A stretch of 43,964 bases of DNA, taken from assembly GCF_902728265.1 (NCBI RefSeq), contig NZ_CACVBR010000032.1:1-43964 (forward strand), given 5' to 3'. Both the position numbers and the translations under genes were made by a program. Below are positions 8,054-16,925 of the stretch, one piece after another (position 1 is the stretch's first letter; the number at the start of each line of letters is the position of its first letter). This DNA is from Chryseobacterium potabilaquae (GTDB lineage Bacteria > Bacteroidota > Bacteroidia > Flavobacteriales > Weeksellaceae). Below the pieces are notes generated by a model, which saw only the letters and a program-made list of their open reading frames with translations, did no database searches and was not told the origin of the DNA.

Positions 8054-8538
8054 AGACAATCAGATATTAAACAGTTATCGTATTTATAGGTGAGTTGAAA
8101 GTCAATTGAGAAATAGGTCCAGTTTTTAAGTTTTATATCATGATCCACTATTCCACATTCCCATTTTAACAATTTATTCTCATCCCTGTTGATGCTTTTT
8201 ATCACAAGAGAGAATTCTTGAGAAAGTTTCTTTTGAAATAATAACAGGAGAAGTTCCACCTCTTTTTTTTCTTTAGAAAAATAAACAAACCGATAGGCTT
8301 CTTTTATTTTACTCATGAGAAGGTTACAAGCTCCTGTATCAATGTATAAAGGTTCTTCACTTAATTTTCTGAAATAACTAAAAGAGCATTCACTGTCTTT
8401 AGGATTTAGGGAAATATAATCTTTTCCATCAAAGGAGCAGGCTGTTTCTCTTCCTCCTATTTTTTGAAGACTAACCTCATGGTAACATGGTGATTCAAGC
8501 CATAATGAACCAATTTTGCTTTTAATCGTATTATTCAT
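8050..8538 (-). CDS. phage connector-region protein of unknown function
   Basis: The start is set at the ATG at 8538 (MNNTIKSKIG). The open frame continues 40 codons further upstream, but that part lies entirely over the end of the preceding gene. With this start the overlap is 8 nt. The 162-residue protein carries mixed alpha/beta sequence and ends in NWTYFSIDFQLTYKYDN, strand-like and typical of tail-terminator or stopper proteins in this genomic place. It is coupled to the next gene through an ATGA overlap. Role inferred only from position. Confidence 0.5.
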   Translation of the reverse strand: MNNTIKSKIGSLWLESPCYHEVSLQKIGGRETACSFDGKDYISLNPKDSECSFSYFRKLSEEPLYIDTGACNLLMSKIKEAYRFVYFSKEKKEVELLLLLFQKKLSQEFSLVIKSINRDENKLLKWECGIVDHDIKLKNWTYFSIDFQLTYKYDNCLISDCL

Positions 8539-8983
8539 TATTAAATATATGTATGAGTTCTCCAATAAAAAGTTCTGCCGCTTTTTCTGCATACCTCTCA
8601 TATTCCTGCTTATTGAGAGAGAAGATTTTTGTTGTATACATCCTTTCCAGATGCTCAAGCTTCTCTAGTTCTACATCGGAAATGATGATAATCATTACCT
8701 GTGATTGGTTTTTAATCACTTTGATATCACGTCGCAGAGAACCTGTTAATTCAAGATCGATTACTTTTGCCTGTCTGCCTTTTGCTATCCTATATCGGGC
8801 ATAGGCATTAGTATATTTTCCCAACCCCTTAGCTTTGTCATCTTTTGCCCCTTCTTCAGAATTAAATATTCTGTTCTGAAATTCAGCTTTTGCTTCGTTC
8901 ACGGCAATGAGGATATAATCCAAAGGTTTTTCACCCTCTGCAAATTCTTTAATGTTGAGTAAGGTTTGAGTGATGGCATTCAT
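8531..8983 (-). CDS. head-tail connector / tail completion protein (gp10-like)
   Basis: This 150-residue protein carries the pattern YTNAYARYRIAKGRQAKVIDLELTGSLRRDI in its middle, then IFSLNKQEYERYAEKAAELF near the end. A 'YAxYRxxxGRxxxxxDLxxTGxLxxxI' motif followed by an IFxLxxxE helix is seen in virion morphogenesis proteins of the HK97 gp10/gpG-like group in many phages. Its place after the head morphogenesis genes agrees. It would act in the neck joining head to tail. The name is a similarity judgement. Confidence 0.55.
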   Translation of the reverse strand: MNAITQTLLNIKEFAEGEKPLDYILIAVNEAKAEFQNRIFNSEEGAKDDKAKGLGKYTNAYARYRIAKGRQAKVIDLELTGSLRRDIKVIKNQSQVMIIIISDVELEKLEHLERMYTTKIFSLNKQEYERYAEKAAELFIGELIHIFNNE

Positions 8984-9982
8984 TTAGAAAATAACCGTAC
9001 TTGTTTGATAATTTGAATTACAGCTGATACAAATATCTTTGAAGGTTTTGATATTTCTCTTAATAAGATCGGTTAATGGAATATTATTCGCTTTGGAAAT
9101 TCCTGAGGCAAAATTAGTTCCGAAAACAAATTCCTGATATTTACCCACCAGCGTATTCAAATACAACTCTGCTGCCTGCTTATTAATATTCATCGTTGAA
9201 TCATTCACCCTGGGAGATAAAAGAAGCCTTTCATATACACTGATCCCACACTGAATAGCTACCGCTTTTATAATAGCCTGCTTTATAACCGGACTTTGTA
9301 GTAGTTTACAGATAAAACCAGAAGAATCACATAGTAAAAAGGCGTCAGGAATAAAGGTAGAATAGATATTGCCGGGAAGCTTATTTTTAAGGGGCTGTAA
9401 TACTACATTATATTTTACCCCTGAACAGCTGCCACATGTTTTTTTCGTAACGGTAATTTGTGAAAATTCTTTTGATGGATCTGTAACATACACTTTTAGT
9501 ATTTTAGACGAAGTTTCATAATCTAGTGCATACGAAGTTTCCACGGTATTCTGAGCGATAAAGTCAAAGCTTTTGGGCTCTTTCCCGTCATCGAGTATAA
9601 CAGTAAAAAGACCATCGAAAAGCGGTTTTATCTTTAACGATTTAATAACCATTTTAGTCATGGTAGAACCTGACATATCTCTTAACGAAAAACCGCCACC
9701 TGCCATCGAAAGCGTATTGAAATGCCCTGAAAAAACAAGATTCTCAACAACATTTTCCAGCACCATATTCCCGTAACTCGTATAGAGGTCAGATAATACG
9801 CTTTGGCATGCTGCATCGATCATAAGGTTTCCATAGTCTTTTCCGCTCAGTTCATTTTCGTTAACAAGATGGGAAAGCAGTATGCTATTTACCTGTACGA
9901 AATCCTCCACATATCTGCCATTATAAGAAGAGGGGCAAAGGCTTTTAAATTGTATGATATTTTGTAAGCAATCCATAATCAT
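8984..9982 (-). CDS. phage structural protein of unknown function (332 aa)
   Basis: The start is placed at the ATG at 9982, which makes an ATGA overlap with the stop of the head morphogenesis gene; the open frame extends 10 codons further but would only deepen the overlap. The protein has a helical first part, a glycine-rich loop (SMAGGGFSLRDMSGSTMTKM, about 90-110), a small KKTCGSCSG cysteine motif near residue 180, and a helical end. In Bacteroidota phages proteins of this size between the gp7-like protein and the connector are common, but I do not recognise a family. It is probably a virion or assembly component. Confidence 0.5.
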   Translation of the reverse strand: MIMDCLQNIIQFKSLCPSSYNGRYVEDFVQVNSILLSHLVNENELSGKDYGNLMIDAACQSVLSDLYTSYGNMVLENVVENLVFSGHFNTLSMAGGGFSLRDMSGSTMTKMVIKSLKIKPLFDGLFTVILDDGKEPKSFDFIAQNTVETSYALDYETSSKILKVYVTDPSKEFSQITVTKKTCGSCSGVKYNVVLQPLKNKLPGNIYSTFIPDAFLLCDSSGFICKLLQSPVIKQAIIKAVAIQCGISVYERLLLSPRVNDSTMNINKQAAELYLNTLVGKYQEFVFGTNFASGISKANNIPLTDLIKRNIKTFKDICISCNSNYQTSTVIF

Positions 9983-10773
9983 TGTATTATTGGTGTAAAT
10001 TGATGCCTGCATCCATAATGTAACTTATGGGTGGGAAGATTTTTAAATTCTGTTCCTTCCATAAGGCCGTTTTGTGAAGCAATTTCCTTAACGGCTTTCC
10101 AGTCTTCTTTTTTAATATTTCTTTTTAACTTTTCCCCACAATACCTGCATTGCGGGCTTGAAGACTCAATGAGTGAGCCCACCATCGTATATCCTGTTAC
10201 GTTGTCCATGTATTTATCTGTGATTTTTTGATCAATAATGGAAGTATATGCATCCGCTCCCTGCATGACAGTTTGCTTTATATATTTGCTTAACGCTTCT
10301 TTTTTGGATATGAAGTTTTTCAATTCCGCTTCCAGCTGGTTTTGTGATCTTCCTGCATATATATTGGAATAGATAATCCTTCGCAACATTTGATTAAACC
10401 TTGCATTAAGCCCATTTTCATTCAAATAGCTCAAATGCTCATCGATCGCCAGCTTTTGATGTGGGTTAATCTCTGAAGAGTTTATAAACAGTCCTTTTTT
10501 TTGATAAGCAGCGAGTTTCAAATGAGAAATATCTTCTATTTTTATCAGGTACTTAGTCAATGACTCCCGGTATACTTTGGTGTTGTAAAACTTTTTTAAG
10601 GATTTTTTGACAATGCTATCGGTGGTATTTGAAAATTCCAGTTTTCTATTGACCATGGTAATATTCTCAGAAATATTTTCTATAAGGAGTGCCACAAGTG
10701 AGTTTTCTAACTTTTTGACTTCTTTATCATCAATCAGTTCTTTTTCACGCAGAAGAGTATCATCGAATATCAT
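9979..10773 (-). CDS. phage head morphogenesis protein (SPP1 gp7 / Mu F-like)
   Basis: The 264-residue protein is helical over its first 190 residues and ends with the family's C-terminal signature: CRYCGEKL near residue 210, then LPTHKLHYGCRHQFTPI at the end. The CxxC and HxGC residues form a probable zinc site. Proteins of this family sit next to the portal, are made in few copies and help head assembly or DNA ejection. Here the gene overlaps the portal gene by 4 nt (ATGA), as expected. The family call is good. Confidence 0.75.
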   Translation of the reverse strand: MIFDDTLLREKELIDDKEVKKLENSLVALLIENISENITMVNRKLEFSNTTDSIVKKSLKKFYNTKVYRESLTKYLIKIEDISHLKLAAYQKKGLFINSSEINPHQKLAIDEHLSYLNENGLNARFNQMLRRIIYSNIYAGRSQNQLEAELKNFISKKEALSKYIKQTVMQGADAYTSIIDQKITDKYMDNVTGYTMVGSLIESSSPQCRYCGEKLKRNIKKEDWKAVKEIASQNGLMEGTEFKNLPTHKLHYGCRHQFTPIIQ

Positions 10774-12473
10774 GGCAATACAGCATTTGAAGAAATGATA
10801 ACAGTACCTAGCCTAAGCTCCAGTTCCTTAATAATTTCATCATCATCCTGTAAGAATAGTTCAGGATTTAGAGCATACATTTGATTAAGCAAGGGAAAAG
10901 CATATGCGTGTATTTTCCACTGTTTATCATCAATAACACCACTATTGCTCATTTTTTGCAGATCATCCATCGAATAGAAGCAAAATAGATCTACTTTTTT
11001 GAGCAGCTCCACCACCCGTATAATAGGGTTAGAACTGCTGATGTATTTCTTAAGGAAATTTTCTATATGCACCGTTTTAATGAAGATGGGGCTGTTTGAA
11101 TTAACAATCATGTTCAGATATTCAAAGCTTTCCAGCTCATTCATAATAGCAAATGAAATGGGCTTTTCAATACTCACATTCCCATACCCATTGAGCAGAC
11201 ATACATTATTGATAATCCTGGAGGCAGAATTATAAAAGAAATTACTCAATCTGTCCAGCCAGCTGTACATTTGCTCCAGTTGCTTTTCTCTGCTTTTGGC
11301 ACTCTGTACATTACCTGTTTCTACAATCTGCTGAACATAGATCGCATCCTCTCCAAGTCTGAGGGTATCTTTCCATGATTTGCTGATATATTCCAGAATC
11401 CCGACATCGGGTGTATGAAATTTCACAGGATCTATATCTGCATTTAATGCCGGGTCTTCCGAGAGTTTCCGTTTATAAATTTTAAATATGGATTGGAGTG
11501 ATAAGGATCCCGTTCCGTGACATTTGGTACACTCCCTTTCCCCCAGAGGATACTCCTCAGTTATCTCACATTTTTCTTTTCCCTGATGGCAATGATCACA
11601 AGGGAGTTCCATTTCGCTCATTCTCGGATATCCGAAAATGTTTTCCACACTTCTTGCCGCTCTATGCTGCAATAAAGAGATATTTCCAAATGGAATAAAT
11701 GGGCTTACGGGGCTTTCCGAAACAAAACCGAATTCTTTATTGACTCCTGTAGCAATATAAGGATAAGTCCCTTTAGCAAGCGTATGAAATGTTGCTGTAA
11801 ACCCTTTTCCTTTATAGTCTATGATAATATACTGCTCACGAGAAATATAGATGTATCTGATCTGGTTTTGAGAAAATATTTTCTTAGGATAGCTTGATAA
11901 TAAACAATCTGCTTTATAGGTATTTTGATGGTTTTTTCTTAGGAAGGGATAATACGCTAATTCAATCTCAAACGTGCTGTGGGTTTCATCGATAAAAGAA
12001 ATGGATTCTTTATCAATAGAGGTAATAAGATGAGATTCTATAAATCTAATTTCCCAATCTCCCGGATCTCCCATATATGGAACGGCAAAGATGTTAGGAT
12101 CACTAGACATAGATCCATTAACAAAGTTGTCAATAATCTTTTCTTTAATGCCACTTTGAGCAATAAACCGACTTGTTTTTGCATCGGTGGTAATATCAAA
12201 TCCTGTATTTTTAAAGATCCTTGAAATATTATCAATGCCTTTCCAAATTGAACTTTTGGTGATAGGCTCATAGGTTTCCATCACAAAATGAGAAGCTGAA
12301 GGTTCTTCATTTTTAAATACCGTCAGTGTTTTTTCATACATCTTTCCCTGGGTGTGTACCTGAAGATCCAGTTTCTTTTTATTCCAATAATTAAAAGGGA
12401 ATGCGTTTTCATCGCGACTCCCTATTATTTTTTTAGTAAGCTCGGAAATATTCTCTTTAGAATAGGTGGTCAT
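10770..12473 (-). CDS. phage portal protein with zinc-finger-like insertion
   Basis: The 567-residue protein lies directly before the head morphogenesis gene and has the size and helical C-terminal half of portals; the region around DTLRLGEDAIYVQQIVETGNV (about 380-400) resembles the portal stem. It would form the dodecameric DNA gate at one capsid vertex. A notable part is residues 290-322: LPCDHCHQGKEKC, about 12 residues, then ECTKCHGTG. The two CxxC pairs (C292/C295 and C315/C318, with C302 between) look like a DnaJ-type or ribbon zinc site inserted in the portal. Classic portals lack this. The portal call rests on place, length and general pattern. Confidence 0.65.
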   Translation of the reverse strand: MTTYSKENISELTKKIIGSRDENAFPFNYWNKKKLDLQVHTQGKMYEKTLTVFKNEEPSASHFVMETYEPITKSSIWKGIDNISRIFKNTGFDITTDAKTSRFIAQSGIKEKIIDNFVNGSMSSDPNIFAVPYMGDPGDWEIRFIESHLITSIDKESISFIDETHSTFEIELAYYPFLRKNHQNTYKADCLLSSYPKKIFSQNQIRYIYISREQYIIIDYKGKGFTATFHTLAKGTYPYIATGVNKEFGFVSESPVSPFIPFGNISLLQHRAARSVENIFGYPRMSEMELPCDHCHQGKEKCEITEEYPLGERECTKCHGTGSLSLQSIFKIYKRKLSEDPALNADIDPVKFHTPDVGILEYISKSWKDTLRLGEDAIYVQQIVETGNVQSAKSREKQLEQMYSWLDRLSNFFYNSASRIINNVCLLNGYGNVSIEKPISFAIMNELESFEYLNMIVNSNSPIFIKTVHIENFLKKYISSSNPIIRVVELLKKVDLFCFYSMDDLQKMSNSGVIDDKQWKIHAYAFPLLNQMYALNPELFLQDDDEIIKELELRLGTVIISSNAVLP

Positions 12474-12480
12474 GCTATTT

Positions 12481-13086
12481 TTATTGTAAAACGGCTCCTA
12501 AACCAGGTACAAGAATGGGGGTAGGAATCCCTGTTTGTTTCCACTGAAACCCATATTCTATGGTCATAAAATCATCGACTCCTTCAGGTAATGTACTATT
12601 GAATTTACTCAAGGCTGCCTTACCAATAGGCAGAATCATATCCACAGCATCACAATATCGGACAAATAATTTATACTGATGTAAAGCGCCCGTTTGTAAT
12701 GTGTTGGCAAAAGTATGGGTAGTAAGTTGAGTGGATCTGTCAATAATGACTTTTCTATAGCTCAGTTCCCATGTTGTTTTAGTCCCCACAAGAGTGGGTA
12801 TTCCGCAATTGGCCCCTGTATCAATAGCAGTAGCATTGACCTGGGTATAAGAACCTATTCCTTTTCCGGTTTTTCGACCCATAAAGCCCACATCATGAAA
12901 TACTCTTTGCCAATTGCCTAAATTCATAATCCAGCTCTCGTCTATTTGTTCAGTACATGGAACAAATAAGATTTCGTTTGCCCTTCCGTACCAGACCTCA
13001 GGATTACAGGGGTCGGATATAGAGGGTAGCTGCTCGGTTGCGCAGTCTGTACTGCACGCAATTAACAATTCATCTAGTATAGACAT
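12481..13086 (-). CDS. probable major tail tube protein
   Basis: The start is set at the ATG at 13086 (MSILDELLIAC); the frame can be opened six codons earlier at a TTG, but that lies on the proposed promoter. The 201-residue protein has cysteines near the N-terminus and a beta-strand-rich body with a TTWELSYRKVIIDRSTQ stretch, ending TIEYGFQWKQTGIPTPI. Its size, beta character and own promoter (13102-13140) suit an abundant tail tube subunit. It lies between tail-tip genes and the portal. The alternative is a head protein, as it is 7 nt from the portal gene. Function is inferred. Confidence 0.45.
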   Translation of the reverse strand: MSILDELLIACSTDCATEQLPSISDPCNPEVWYGRANEILFVPCTEQIDESWIMNLGNWQRVFHDVGFMGRKTGKGIGSYTQVNATAIDTGANCGIPTLVGTKTTWELSYRKVIIDRSTQLTTHTFANTLQTGALHQYKLFVRYCDAVDMILPIGKAALSKFNSTLPEGVDDFMTIEYGFQWKQTGIPTPILVPGLGAVLQ

Positions 13087-13101
13087 GCTTCTATTTTTTA
13101 A

Positions 13102-13140
13102 CAAAGGTAAATGCTGAATACTTTCTTATTTTGACAAAAT
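13102..13140 (-). promoter_or_regulatory. phage late promoter with ATTTTGwCAAAAT palindrome
   Basis: The palindrome ATTTTGACAAAAT occupies 13128-13140. Exactly 25 nt after its minus-strand TTG comes TACCTTTG (13109-13102), a perfect TAnnTTTG box. The start codon of the tail-tube candidate lies 15 nt after the box, so the leader is very short. Same layout and spacing as the sites before the capsid and tape-measure genes. Confidence 0.68.
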
Positions 13141-13147
13141 ATAGACT

Positions 13148-14926
13148 TTATGTAATAGCATCAGGATAATCACCATACCATATTTGGTTGGTGGTAGCTG
13201 GGGGGAATGCGATGTAATTTCCCAATGAGGTATATATTTTTATTTCATGGAAGAAGTTATCAGCTCCATTCCAGTCTCTTGTCCCAATATATTTTGAAGG
13301 ATCTTTGAATCCATAGATAAATTGATGGGATAAAGATAGAGAAGGGGAAGGGATAGGAATATCGTATGTTTCTGTTTGATCAAACCATATATTTTCCCCT
13401 ATTGCTCTAAATCTACACCTAACTTCTACCTTCACAATATCAGACAAATCAACGGTGTGAATCTGTAAATTATTGAATTTTAATTGCCCTACATAATGAC
13501 TTCCGGAGTCAGCTTTATAGATAGTTGAAACAAAATCAGACCTGTAGTCTATAATAAAACTTTGGTACTCAATAACATTGGAAATCAATCCTTCTTCACA
13601 TGTCGAAATCACTCTTACAAACAGCTGAGAATCTACAGGTAAGCTATTGGTAAATATTTCCATTCCTATAGGGAATACACCCGCATCTATCCAACTTACA
13701 TGATCAGCAGAATACTGTAATCTAACCTCTGTATTGAACTCCCCTATGATAGTATAACCCATCGGATCGATGCCTGAGTATGTTATAGAAGTTAAGGTAG
13801 AAGCTATACATGGTAATTCCTGAGTCATAATCTTAATAATAACAGAGATCATAACATCACAAATACTATAATTAAAGGCTAATTCTTCACAACTTCCATT
13901 AGGATTAACAGGATCATATCTGAGCATAATATGACTTGTATCATACACGATAATCCAGCAATCATTTCGGATCCCGTTTAAAAAATCCAGTTCAGAAATA
14001 TCAAATCCGGTGCTGTTTAAAATTTGTTGGGTAATATCCAGGGTATGTCCGATAACAAAATCATCAGGACTTACCTGCACAATGACATTTTCATCAGGAC
14101 CTACCAAATCCTCACAGGTGATGGGATCCAAAACCACACATTGGTTAGAACATTGAAGTCTCAACTGAGTTTCCTGATAGGCAGTAGCTGAAATTTTATA
14201 AAGTGAATGGCAGTCTTTCTCATCAAGTATTTCATCTGAATAGGTATCAAAAGCATAGGTTTTTGCTAAAAGGTTGATTTTTCCAAAACCAAAAATATCC
14301 ATGACATACTCACTGTAAATACCAGAAACAGGTTCGCAAATTAAATTGAAATTCTTTTTTAATGTGCTTTTTAAGGGTTTATTATTAAGTTTTTTATATT
14401 CAATCGTACTTGTTTTTTTATTAAATGAAACATTTCGTAAAAAGACGACAGGGGTATATTTTTTAGGGTCATGGGTATGCCAGCTTTGATACACAATACT
14501 TCCGGTGATTTCTCCTAGAAAAGCGCCGGATCCTGAATATTGTTGCCCCTCTGCCAAACAGGGAATGATCGGATAACTGACACCGCATTTCTCAAACGAG
14601 AACAAATCGGAATATACTATCGCTGAGTTTGATTCGGTAGTAATGACTATTTTGAATCGGAATCTGAATGATTCAGGGATATCATGAAATCCCTGAATAA
14701 GCATCCTAAAAGTATCATCTCCCAGGTATTGAACAATACTATTGAGTGGCGTTGCCAAAACTTCATTTATGGCAATAGCATCTACAACATAGCATTTTAA
14801 TGTGACCACATCCGTAGAATTCGGGATAACCAATTCACTAAAAAACTGCAAATATCCAATAGTACTTTCACTAATTGGAATCGCATAGGAATCACAAAAA
14901 CTGTTTATTGAACTATATAATCTCAT
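13148..14926 (-). CDS. tail tip / baseplate-like protein
   Basis: This 592-residue protein is almost entirely beta-rich, with many short strands and fibronectin-like stretches (for example STLTSITYSGIDPMGYTIIGEF then VRLQYSADHVSWIDAG, about 395-440, which reads like an FN3-type domain). It overlaps the preceding gene by 14 nt and follows tape measure and a 647-residue tail protein, so a distal-tail or host-recognition role is likely. No enzymatic motif is seen. The family is not named. Confidence 0.55.
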   Translation of the reverse strand: MRLYSSINSFCDSYAIPISESTIGYLQFFSELVIPNSTDVVTLKCYVVDAIAINEVLATPLNSIVQYLGDDTFRMLIQGFHDIPESFRFRFKIVITTESNSAIVYSDLFSFEKCGVSYPIIPCLAEGQQYSGSGAFLGEITGSIVYQSWHTHDPKKYTPVVFLRNVSFNKKTSTIEYKKLNNKPLKSTLKKNFNLICEPVSGIYSEYVMDIFGFGKINLLAKTYAFDTYSDEILDEKDCHSLYKISATAYQETQLRLQCSNQCVVLDPITCEDLVGPDENVIVQVSPDDFVIGHTLDITQQILNSTGFDISELDFLNGIRNDCWIIVYDTSHIMLRYDPVNPNGSCEELAFNYSICDVMISVIIKIMTQELPCIASTLTSITYSGIDPMGYTIIGEFNTEVRLQYSADHVSWIDAGVFPIGMEIFTNSLPVDSQLFVRVISTCEEGLISNVIEYQSFIIDYRSDFVSTIYKADSGSHYVGQLKFNNLQIHTVDLSDIVKVEVRCRFRAIGENIWFDQTETYDIPIPSPSLSLSHQFIYGFKDPSKYIGTRDWNGADNFFHEIKIYTSLGNYIAFPPATTNQIWYGDYPDAIT

Positions 14927-16856
14927 TTTGTTTTTTCAAATTGAAAGTGATACTTAAGTCTGTATATTTGATCTGAAAATCAATCACTTTATATCGGGTG
15001 TTTTTGTAAAGAATAATTTTTCCAATAATGGAGTCCTGATCATTATTCACGCCTGTTTTTGATAGATAGTCTCCACATAAAGGAATGACCAGCTTTCTTG
15101 ACTCATTGCTTTGAGAAAGAAACAAGGCATTGTCTGCTTTTTCATGTAGCGTATCATACAGTGTTCCAAAATACAGGGAGTCAAAGAATAAAGGATAGTT
15201 AAAGGCCTCATTAAAATCTCCGTAACCATAGCCTGTCCATTGATTACGCCATGAGATCCCGAATGTATTATAATAGGGATTAATCTGTATTGAATCACTA
15301 CTGATGATCACCGGTTTTTTATTTCTGTTGTCACTACCGGGATTCATGCGTATGATTCGTGGTGTAAATATACTTCCGGTCCCCACCACCTTTAATGATC
15401 CTTTGAAATGAGCATTGCTGTAACCATATTTCGTGCTACTTCCAAGCCCATTGATAAATGCAATTGCTGCCCCGGTGATCGCTACAGTGGCTGCGATGAC
15501 AATCGCTGCAGAAGCAATAAAACCTCCTGCTGCCACATTTGCTCCTGCTGTACCAGTAACAAAAGATAAAGCTACACAGGATAGTACGATAGCGATTAGA
15601 ACGGCTACTATAATAGAAAAATTTTCTATTTCTTCCTGCATATCATCTCCAAAAGAATCACCCCAAAAACTTGAACTTGAAAATCTGAATTTTTTATCAA
15701 ATAATCCCTCCAGCATGGCGTTATTGGTTACCCCATCAAAGTCTACTACATCATTATACTCGTTGATGGTATCCCCACTTGCGGTATCAGCACTATCTTT
15801 ACTATACTCATAATTACCTCCTGCTTTTCCTTTTTCAAAGGAGAATGTTTTACAATCACTGACCACATCCTGTTCTGCTATTTCCAAAACAGGTTCAGTA
15901 TTATCATTATCTTTCTGAGGAATAATGTATAAAGTAGTTCCTGAAATCACCCATATAGAGCAATACAAGTCACAAATGGCTTCCAGAAAATCTGATAGCT
16001 GCCATACCAATCTGTTTTCAAATATAAATTTTTGACTGGGACTTAAAGGCTCATCATCATAGTTGGTATGATAATATCCATTGGAATAGACAAAAACGTC
16101 ATTTTCTGCAAATTTACCCACATCAAATGGGGTATTAATGGTATATCCGATCTTTGACATACAATTTTCAAGAATATCTCTGATATAGGGTGATGGAAGA
16201 AAATTTCCGAATCCGTAAGCCTTTTTATAAAGAGTGGATATATCAATAAAGAGGCCTATGATTGAAAATGCTTTGATGGCATCTACCACTGCCCATGCCC
16301 CAATGGTAAACGCTTTAGTCATCGCATTCAAATGTTTGAAAACCTGAATGCAGGGAAAATCTTTTGCTCCACCCCCAAACCAACCCTGCCAGTTATCATG
16401 AATGGATAATTTATCAACAACACTTTTTAAATGATCTGATTCCCTCAGGGGTAAAGTTAATTGACAACCCTCATCCTGGCACATTTCTATATTGTCCGGC
16501 TTGAGTTCATAAGGCTTGTACTGATAGTTTAACTCCGTATCTGTGATCCTGACATCAAAATAATTTAGAAAACTACAAGGGGTAGACATAAGCCAATCCA
16601 TAATAAGATGATAGGCATCAAAACCAATTACAATCTGGCTGGTGGCTCCTTTTTCCCTTTGTTTATTTTGCTTATCGGGTTGTTTTTCTGAAAATTCCAG
16701 GGTATCTAAATTTTCACAATCCTGGGTTATATCAATCCAGTCGTTATCGGGTATTGTTCCCGAAATATAGGTTGCAATAGCATTTGTGCAATCGATCAGC
16801 ACGTTATTACCGTTCTGATCTACATGTTGGTGTTTTCTGATTTCAATAGTAAGCAT
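14913..16856 (-). CDS. tail protein, probable distal tail/tail-associated component
   Basis: The 647-residue protein follows the tape measure gene. The N-terminal part (1-170) has short beta strands and the phrase SQIVIGFDAYHLIMDWL; a middle part contains YIRDILENCMSKIGYTINTPFDVG, which resembles the early region of Bacteroidota tail-hub proteins. About residues 412-475 form a strongly hydrophobic Ala/Gly/Val-rich stretch with two or three membrane-like helices. That is unusual for a tail-hub protein and may insert into the host envelope during DNA entry. The last part is beta-rich. Assignment is from position and general pattern. Confidence 0.55.
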   Translation of the reverse strand: MLTIEIRKHQHVDQNGNNVLIDCTNAIATYISGTIPDNDWIDITQDCENLDTLEFSEKQPDKQNKQREKGATSQIVIGFDAYHLIMDWLMSTPCSFLNYFDVRITDTELNYQYKPYELKPDNIEMCQDEGCQLTLPLRESDHLKSVVDKLSIHDNWQGWFGGGAKDFPCIQVFKHLNAMTKAFTIGAWAVVDAIKAFSIIGLFIDISTLYKKAYGFGNFLPSPYIRDILENCMSKIGYTINTPFDVGKFAENDVFVYSNGYYHTNYDDEPLSPSQKFIFENRLVWQLSDFLEAICDLYCSIWVISGTTLYIIPQKDNDNTEPVLEIAEQDVVSDCKTFSFEKGKAGGNYEYSKDSADTASGDTINEYNDVVDFDGVTNNAMLEGLFDKKFRFSSSSFWGDSFGDDMQEEIENFSIIVAVLIAIVLSCVALSFVTGTAGANVAAGGFIASAAIVIAATVAITGAAIAFINGLGSSTKYGYSNAHFKGSLKVVGTGSIFTPRIIRMNPGSDNRNKKPVIISSDSIQINPYYNTFGISWRNQWTGYGYGDFNEAFNYPLFFDSLYFGTLYDTLHEKADNALFLSQSNESRKLVIPLCGDYLSKTGVNNDQDSIIGKIILYKNTRYKVIDFQIKYTDLSITFNLKKQNEII

Positions 16857-16925
16857 GGTGGTAGTATCTTAGGGAAAATAAACAATGTTGGGCCGGATTC
16901 GTAAACCCATTTTCATTGGGCGTAC

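Noticed and set aside
15433..15813. 126-codon hydrophobic Ala/Thr-rich plus-strand frame
   Set aside because: It is the mirror of the hydrophobic stretch of the tail protein on the other strand; composition explains it.
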